A DNA stretch of 64,000 bases from positions 1 to 64,000 of the forward strand of contig JAALGY010000039.1 in the NCBI GenBank assembly GCA_032358165.1, in the 5' to 3' direction. The position numbers and the translations under genes were made by a program. The DNA comes from Diplosphaera chodatii (Eukaryota > Chlorophyta > Trebouxiophyceae > Prasiolales > Stichococcaceae). How positions within the stretch are numbered: the stretch's first letter is position 1; each line of letters begins with the position of its first letter. This document shows, one piece after another, positions 57,401 to 64,000 of the stretch. The notes under the pieces are model-generated. The model was given only the letters and a program-made list of their open reading frames with translations, ran no database searches and was not told where the DNA came from.

Positions 57401-58893
57401 GGCACGCCTCGGCTTCATAAACATCAGTGCCTGTTCACCAGAGAATTGCCTCGAAACAAGCGTCACTTCTGTCTGAGCAGCAGACAGTGCACAAAGCCCT
57501 GCTGCCATCTATTTGCAGCAGGTCTCATCATTTCAAAGCACCTGCATGGCGGTGGCCACCGGTGGAGCCCACATCGACTCCCACTCTGGCTGCGGCTCGT
57601 CACCACGCAGCTGAGGCAGCCGCTGCGGCTTGTGAGCCCCGAGCTGGTCTGCTGGCTGCCGCACACCTGACTGCCCGGGACTGACACTGCCCGAGCTGGC
57701 AGTCGAGGGAACCGACTGTGCTGCTGGTGCAGCTGGCCGCCGGCCAGCAATGTCCGCACATGCAACGCTGTCGTCCGCTGCCAGAGCTGCTGCTGCCTGT
57801 GCGGCATGCTCTGGCAAGACCTTGGCAGTACCAGCAGCCGCTGCAGCATCTGGCGCTGCTGGCACAGCAGCAGACGTGACGTCGGTGCTGAGCGCTCCGC
57901 TGCAGTGGTGCAGGAGCCGCACCAGGGTCGCCTCATAGCTGCCCGGCTGCTTGCCCGTTTGGTAGCATGTCCTCGCCAGCTGGGTGGCGTACAGCGCTGA
58001 TGCCTCCGGCGCCAGTAGCGGCACCGCACCGCCATCCGACAGGAACCTGCAGCGGGTGCAGTGGTGCTTGTTGGCAGCGCAAACCTTCGCATAGGAGGGC
58101 CACACAGCTGTGCCGTCTGCAGTGGCGACAGGAGGATGCATCCCTGCGGGTCACATACCTGGCTCATGGCTGGTCAACTTCATGTTGCAGCTGACAATTG
58201 CATCACGAGTGCAGTTGAATGAACGTCTGATCTGATGATCTGACATTCGCTGCACATACCTGAGGCAGCTGACAACCGCTGGCTGCATGTGCAGGTGTGT
58301 GCGGTTGCGGTCGCCTCCCAATTCATTTGGGTAGGCAGCATGGCTAGCCACCGCCAGGATGCACAGGGCGGGAACCGCCTCTGGGTCCCAGGCTGCCACC
58401 GCGGCCATGAAGCCCGGCCGCCGCAGTGCTTCGCCCAGCCGCTCCCCCGCACGCAGCATCCCCCTCAGCACGTGGCGCAGCGGCTCCTGCAGCTCGGCAT
58501 TCTGCAGGCAGCGCAGCTCAGCATTTGCTGTGGCTGCATTGCTATGTCGCATCAGTATGTGCAGGCGCTGCGCTTCAGAGACCCAGAGTTGCCTACTCTG
58601 GTGTGCTTTTGGACGGTACAGGTAAGCTGCAAGTTGAGCTAATCTCTTGCAGCGCCAGTGCCACAGCTGTGCCGGACGCAATCAGAGTGTCGCACCGCAG
58701 CGGTATCTTGCACGCATTGGTACAGCGCCGCCACGGCTGCTGCTGCGATGGGCGTGTGGAGATTACCCACAAAGTCCAGCAGCATCTGGAGCTTGCCAAA
58801 GTATCGGTCCTCCGGTGTGCCGTCATACCTGGAGGCAACGTATGCCATTGTGCGCTGGGGTGAGGAAGGATCAGGTATTGTTGATGACTCCAA
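53784..58893 (-). CDS. U-box gene C, paralogue of genes A and B
   Basis: Same architecture. First exon about 58700-58893 (MAYVASRYDGTPEDRYFGKL, LYQCVQDTAA). The next exon, about 58262-58530, has EPLRHVLRGMLRAGERLGEA. Later exons include LLHHCSGALSTDVTSAAVPA (about 57880), ALVAAGQALLAHEAPLQRG (about 57280), HALVSCLVGAVHDVLHTLP (about 56900), MALSRLASVVHWAA (56711 down), LMDFMAHLMRAAAALEAAVG (about 56000), PLPAPAVQPLLAILRALAAY (about 55200), AAEEGEKAAAAAPSKAAEKR (about 54480) and WMLCLITK (about 54110). The last exon, 53784 to about 53968, has VLVRATLCVGDGHSYEESAI, TSPVTGEVLTTNVLLPNHAL. The U-box core reads CLIT where A and B read CPIT, a change that could weaken the fold. Poly-Ala from ten GCA/GCT codons sits at about 54360-54410. 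Confidence 0.82.
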
Positions 58894-59797
58894 TGCACAT
58901 GCTCAGCTGTTTGGGTTCACGTCGCAGATTTATGCGACATGTACAAAAACGCTCGCCTCTCTTCTGCGTGCCGCAGCATGGCAAGCACTGCGCCCGGGGT
59001 GCAGTCCGAAGGGCCTCGGCTGTCGAGCCCATGTGGAGCTGGCCCTCAGGCAATCTTCGCCCATGTCAGAGGACCGCCTGGCGGGTCACACGGGCCTTTG
59101 CGAGCACGCTGTTCATGTTCGACTGTGCCACATGTGAGGCGCTGCTGCTGCTGCGGCGCCTGTGTGCGGGCCCGATTGCTTGATGATCGAGCAACAGCGT
59201 CACATCCTACAGCCGCGTGTGCGTCATGCGGAGCGTTAGGAGGTTTCTGGGCATTTTACAACGTATGATGCAAACTAACGAATGTCATTGTCTGACGAGT
59301 GTCAGACATGGCGTGATCCGAACACCAGCAGATGAGGCGAAGCCTGCCAACTTGGCAGACTGGTTGCCGTCAATTTATTCAAGGTAAATTGAACTTTATG
59401 TTCTCACTGTTGCACCCAGCCGATACTGGCAGCCAGGCTGCTGTGCAAGCGCCCGTGGATGGGCCATGCAAGCCTGCCGCTGCACGCTCACAATGGCTGA
59501 TTTACTACTGATTTACTCGTCGTCAGCAGCGGCTGCCAGCACAACATGAACCACGCTTAGACACACCATTCCTGCTTGATTGTGATCACATGTACTGTAG
59601 GCCAGACTGCGCTGCCACACCACATGGAGTCTACATGCAGCGCACGCAGCGATCCAATGCCACCCCTACAAGACAGACCCGAGCTTCACAGGCTTCAGGC
59701 CGCCACAGACAGCAGTCGCACATCAAACTGGAATATCCTGTGTACAGCTGCCTTGCAACTCGTGAGCCGGTGCAGGACCCAACCCTGGCATACAGTC
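58894..59797. other. Upstream region of gene C and 3-prime flank of the helicase
   Basis: No coding exon recognised apart from weak plus-strand frames. Contains the paired GTCTGAC motif at 59286-59309. Confidence 0.45.
59286..59309 (-). promoter_or_regulatory. Paired GTCTGAC motif upstream of U-box gene C
   Basis: On the minus strand ATGTCTGACACT, one extra C, then GTCAGAC, about 395 bp before the gene C start. It is the same design as upstream of A and B. Confidence 0.45.
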
Positions 59798-62395
59798 TCA
59801 GCTGCCCGACAGCAGCGACAGCGCCAGCGCCTCGCGGTCAGCCAGCGTCGGCACCACCGTCTGCTGCTGCCGCTTTGCCGGCACCATGCCCGCGTGCGCG
59901 GCCTCTGCCCCCGGCTGCACTGGGGCTGCCTGCGCAAGGTTTGCTGCCGTCGGCGGGCGCCGCTCCTCATCCAAGGCATCACTGGCCGCCTCACTGCCTG
60001 AGTGGTCTGCCGCTGCGCTGCCCAATGTGGCCACGCCATTGACTCTTCGGCTGCAGCTGCACGCCGCTTGGCCTGCATAACCATATGATGTGTGACTGCC
60101 CCATATCAAAAAGACAGCTCGACCCACAACCAGATCCAGAAAAATATATGGTGAAGTGGCGCATCCTGCTTCCGCTGGTCACCTTCTTGACGGCGCGCAG
60201 CTGGCGGCGCTGCTCGGCGTCGGCGCGGCGGTGGTGCGCGTCGCGGGCCGCCATGCGGGTGACGGCGGAGCAGAAGCGCCCTCCCCGTCTCGCGCTCCGG
60301 TTGCTCGCTACAGGGTGGCGAACATTCAGATGTTGAGTACAGCCGTGTGAGCGACATGGGCAGCAACCAGATGCAAGACTGCATGTTGACAAGGGAAGAT
60401 TTGGCAGACCCTGGAGAGATGTAGCCAGCCATGCTTTCTGGGCTTGCTCGGCAGCACACCAGCAGCAGCCCCCACCTGTCCAGGTCGTCGGCGAGCAGCT
60501 CCAGCGGTTGGCGGGCGCGCCCCTCCTTATCGAACACCACCCGGTTGGCGGCCGCAGCGGCGCACTCAATGCGCAGCTTCTGCTTCATGCGCTTGCGCTG
60601 CTGGGCTTCTGGCTCTGCGGTTTTCGGCTGCGCTGCTGTTGCTGCTGCTGCTGTTGCAGCGTGCACATCATGTCGCCGCACGACCAGAAAGTCGTCGTCG
60701 CTGTCGCTGCCATCTGCGGGAACATCGGCTGTGTCAGGCTGCTGGCTGCTGCTGGGGCTGTCGTTTGGTAGTGTATCCAGCGCATCATCGCTGCTGGCTG
60801 CTGGTTCTGCTGCCGCTGCTGCCGCCGCTGTCGCCATTGCTCCTGCTGCCGCCGCTGCCGCTGATCTGCCTGGCTTGCCTGCTAGGCTGGCAGCCTCGCC
60901 GCCGTCCCGCTTGAGGAAGCGCAGCTTTGGCGGCGCCAGCAGCCCCATGGCGGCGGTGTCCTCTGCCAGCGGCAGCGCTGACACGTCGAACACCGCGCGG
61001 TTGGGCTGCAGGAAGACCGACCGCACAGAGGGGGGGTGACCGCTGTGCCATGTCCTGCAGCAGATGCATGGGCAACTTGCAGCGTGTGTCACAGCATATC
61101 CCACAACCACACATACTGGCAGAGGGACAAGTGCACAGCAGATCAGCCATGGTGCTGCACATGCTTCTTGTATCACATGCTGGACATAGCACCATCGAGA
61201 CCTAGCAGCAGTACGGCGGGGAGAAGCAGCTGTACAGCATATCATCGTGGAGGTGGCAGGAAGTGCAGCAGACCCAGGGTGTGGGTCGATCTGCACCTTG
61301 AGCTCGGCGTCCTTGAAGCACAGTGCCTGCAGCGCGCCAGCGTCTTGCTGGGGTTCATGCGCAGCAACTTCGTGGGGCTGGCCACCGCCTCCAGCGCGCC
61401 CCGCATCCCCGCCGCCTCACCAAGCGTCAGCATCAGCAGCGCCCGCCCGCCTGCATACCCAGCTGGGGAGAAGAGCTCACAATCCAGGCCCAGCATAGTG
61501 TAGCGTCCGACATCTGAGCCTCTGCGCACACAGCTTTTCAGGAGCAAAGGCTCGCAGCATCAACCCGCTTCAGGATCTGCAGGTGGCAGTTGAGTGCGGC
61601 ATAGCACACCATCTGCTGTCTGGCCCTTTGTGTGCACACATGCCTGTGCAGCATAGGATAGCTGCCACCTGCAGCCCGCAAAAGATTCAAGGCTAAACCC
61701 GCAGCCACAGAACGGAGGCTGCACCCGACTTGAAGTGGGCGGTGCGGCCGACCCGGTGGACGTAGGAAGCAACGTCCTCCAGGCAGTCCGCCTGCACGAC
61801 CCAGTCCACATCTGGGAAGTCCAGCCCGCACGCTGCCACGTCCGTCGCAAACAGCACCATCGCCTTTGCCTGCTGCACGTTGCACCAATTCGAGTTCAGC
61901 GGGACGCATGGTGACCACACTGCAGCCATCAGCTGCAGACATCTGAACATGCAGGATGCCGCAAACTAACCCTATAGAGCGGTGCTCAGAACCAGTATGC
62001 CAGCCCTGCCTGATCACAGCATATGAGCCCACCTCGCAGAAGTCGTAGAAGGCGGCCAGCCGCTTCCGTGCAGCGCGCGCAGCGGCACCCACGGTCGCAG
62101 CCGCCGCAGCGCCTCGTGCGCGTACCGCACCTGGTTGCACGTGCTCATGAAGACGATGATTTTGCACTGCAGTAGAAGCAGTCTGCAAGGGTCAACAGGC
62201 CATCACAGAAGACATCATTTGCAGCACACAGGTCATTTTGCTCAGCAGGCAGTGTTTGCAGCAACTAGAGATGCAACATGTATTGTTTGGTGTTCTTACG
62301 CCCACCCTGAGGTGCGTCTTGACAAAGGACCACAGCGCGTCCAGCTTCTGGCGCAGCGCCACCTCCATGACCGCCTGCTGCAGCTTGGCGGGCGT
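59798..62395 (-). pseudogene. C-terminal half of a DDX10/Dbp4-type RNA helicase, damaged
   Basis: DDX10/Dbp4 helicases act in small-subunit rRNA processing in the nucleolus. Present, in transcription order: VPTPAKLQQAVMEVALRQKL (exon from 62395), KIIVFMSTCNQVRYAHEALR (about 62160), [20 protein letters not shown] and [15 protein letters not shown] (about 61860-61720), GRALLMLTLGEAAGMRGALE (about 61450), KTLA and LQALCFKDAELKVQ (about 61300), RSVFLQPNRAVFDVSALPLA (about 61000), NRVVFDKEGRARQPLELLA (about 60510), MAARDAHHRRADAEQRRQLR, and ADREALALSLLSGS with the stop at 59798. Missing: the whole first RecA domain (Q motif, Walker A, DEAD). The frame breaks after LRALHG (about 62088) and after KTLA (about 61335). 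Motif V ARGLD reads ACGLD, and motif VI HRxGRTAR reads HRVGRTAH. I judge it a pseudogene unless the breaks are assembly errors. Confidence 0.75.
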
Positions 62396-62641
62396 GGGGA
62401 CGTCCGCCTGCGCGTACATCATATGTTCCCTTTGCACAGCGCACCAGCCAAAGCGTGCGTCACAGCTGTGTGGACGTAGCTGCCAGCCCCTTGTGCTGGG
62501 AGTGCCCAATGGCGCTCAAGAGTGCCTGTGGGACCGTGGCAACACATGAGCTGTGAGGTCTTGTGCGCTGGCTGCAGAACCTTGTCTGACATTGAGCTGA
62601 CGAGAGGGTTGCTAAAACCAGTGCAGCCTTGCAGGATGCAC

Positions 62642-63583
62642 CTGCTCTGGGCTGATGGTTGGCAGCGGCAGCGTCTGAGGGGCCGCTTCCGCCTTGACCT
62701 CGATGCCGCCCAGCACATCGATGTCCTCTGCTGCCGGCTGCCTCAGCACCTGCTGTGGACAACAGCATCAGCCTCTCAAAACTCTGATGTGCAATTCGAT
62801 CCGGTGGCAGTTTTAGTCAACTGCATGTGAAGGGGCAAGTGTGCCAAATGGCGCCTTGAACTTCACGTATGACAATGCTTACCGCCTTGAAACCTTGGAG
62901 CAGCGAGAACTACAGCAGTCACGAAGGGCAGCTGGCCTGGCATCAGCTGCGCCTGCTGCGAAGCCTGTTGCGACGCTGCGCCCGGCTGCGGAAAGCGTCT
63001 GCATGGGTTCAACGGTTGGCTGGGATGCGGGCATCGCAGCTGCTTCACCGCCCTGCCGCTGCTCGGCGGCTGCGCCTGCTGCTGGCTCAGCTGTGGCGGC
63101 ACAGGTTGCTGCTGCGGTGGCCGTTGCAGCGGTGGTTGCTGCAGCTGTGGCGGCTGCTGTTGTTGCTGTGGCAGCTGCTGTTGCTGCGGTGGCGACTGCT
63201 GCTGACGCTGAGCTGCCATCTGCTGTGCCTTCTCGCCGCAATAGCCACTCCCACCTCTTTGTCTGCAGCAGCAGCTGCGCGATGTTGCATCTGCACCCTG
63301 CCATGCATGTCCTTGCATGACCTCACGAAGGTTGCCAGAGCTACCCAGCCAAGCTCAGAGCAGTAATCAGTCCAACTTACTCCCTGTTGCAGCAGAGGAT
63401 ATTTCCAGCTGCGGGCGGAGCACAGGGAGGACCGATCACAGCTTCGCCTGCGCCTTCTGCAGCGCCGCCAGCTGGACCCGCACGGGGGCCAGCTGCGGCG
63501 GCATCGGCTGCCCCCACCCCTGGCTGAGCGCCGGCGCCACCACCTGCAGTATCCTGCTGAGCACGCCCACTTGTAGTGACTGA
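62642..63583 (-). CDS. Q/A-rich gene family, copy 5
   Basis: In transcription order: 63411-63583 (VGVLSRILQVVAPALS, MPPQLAPVRVQLAALQKAQA), about 62890-63230 (EKAQQMAAQRQQQSPPQQQQ and onward, strongly Gln/Pro-rich, ending GQLPFVTAVVLAAPRFQG at donor GTAAGC) and 62642-62752 (after acceptor CCACAG: VLRQPAAEDIDVLGGIEVKA, ending PTISPEQ at GTGCAT). No stop in the Gln frame, unlike copies 1-4. An Ala frame over the same exon is also open. It lies immediately upstream, on the same strand, of the headless helicase, so a fused transcript is possible. By analogy with genes A and B, another U-box gene may lie beyond the right edge. Confidence 0.45.
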
Positions 63584-64000
63584 AAAAGAGAGGGCTGGTT
63601 GCTGATGACCCTAAATAGCACTGCATGTGGCTATGCAAATGCGCCTGCACCGTGAGGAGCAAAGTGATGAGGTATGCTTCAACCAAGCCCAGAACACAGC
63701 GCCAAAAGATATGGTACATTGCTGTTTGGAATATTTATGTGTTGCAATGATCCCATCGTGGGTGCTGCCAGCCAAACTATGGCCATTAGTCTGCATTGCC
63801 AACCACCTTCTTGTTGCCTGACGTTCCGGCGTAGCTCACAAGCAAGCGAGCACACACGCAAATCAGCACATGTAGTGATCAGATGAGCAGCAGCCGCTGC
63901 ACACCATCACGTGTGCTGACGCTAGCTGTGAGGTGCATGCAAACACCAGCATCACTCCTCCCACGGCAGCGGCCCCTGCAAAGGCGGGGCTGGTGTCGTG
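63584..64000. other. Right edge, nothing assigned
   Basis: Probably intron or upstream sequence of copy 5. No domain or repeat recognised. Confidence 0.4.

Noticed and set aside
62860..63320. Missing DEAD domain of the helicase hidden near copy 5
   Set aside because: None of the frames between 62400 and 64000 contains Walker A (GSGKT) or DEAD motifs.
1..64000. tRNA, rRNA or bacterial-type operons, riboswitches and terminators
   Set aside because: No cloverleaf, rRNA block or Shine-Dalgarno-led gene strings were seen, and intron structure shows nuclear eukaryotic DNA.

Overview
The window is nuclear DNA from a green alga, most likely a trebouxiophyte (Chlorella/Coccomyxa type). The coding DNA is GC-rich and intron-dense with GT-AG junctions and short introns, alanine and glutamine tracts are common, CAG/GCA repeats are abundant, and a short run of plant-type telomere repeat (TTTAGGG) is present. 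One transporter has a plant plastid relative and a transit-peptide-like N-terminus. The lineage is inferred from these traits, not from a database match.

Layout. 84-7504 holds two ordinary, divergently transcribed housekeeping genes: a plastid-type sugar/H+ symporter on the minus strand and a PARN poly(A)-specific ribonuclease on the plus strand. 8064-13358 is the first of three paralogous genes (A plus strand, B 46865-52497 minus, C 53784-58893 minus). Each encodes a long Ala/Leu-rich helical protein with a charged AEKRARKKAA segment followed by a C-terminal U-box, so probably an E3 ubiquitin ligase. A second gene family with Q/A-rich exons follows U-box genes A and B (copies at 13375-14480 and 45241-46860). 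Further copies lie at 30000-31270, 31985-32600 and 62642-63583, and several are visibly decayed. 17646-20832 is a multi-exon gene of unknown function. 24.7-33.8 kb is poorly resolved, with exon-like fragments of unrecognised genes on both strands.

Repeats dominate the middle. Three tandem arrays of unrelated sequence share one spacing. Array 1 (14.5-17.1 kb) and array 2 (22.3-24.7 kb) have monomers of about 173 bp, and array 3 (41.35-44.4 kb) has units of about 340 bp. Array 2 has a five-monomer higher-order repeat (about 866 bp). Array 3 contains a 369-bp solo-LTR-like insertion with a 5-bp target duplication and ends 150 bp from the telomere-type repeat. Between arrays 2 and 3 sits a nearly intact, recently inserted Ty3/gypsy element (34180-41012) with 204-bp LTRs 98% alike. 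Its gag and pol lie in different frames, joined by a clear -1 frameshift signal (G GGA AAC plus a 5-nt spacer and stem-loop), and the polyprotein ends in a chromodomain. Satellites with higher-order structure beside a chromodomain retroelement suggest a heterochromatic, perhaps centromeric or subtelomeric, region.

The right end (59798-62395, minus) carries the C-terminal half of a DDX10/Dbp4-type RNA helicase. It lacks the DEAD domain, has two apparent frameshifts and has substitutions in motifs V and VI. A Q-rich-family copy lies where the missing half should be. Upstream of all three U-box genes is a shared palindromic motif built on GTCWGAC, a candidate common promoter element.
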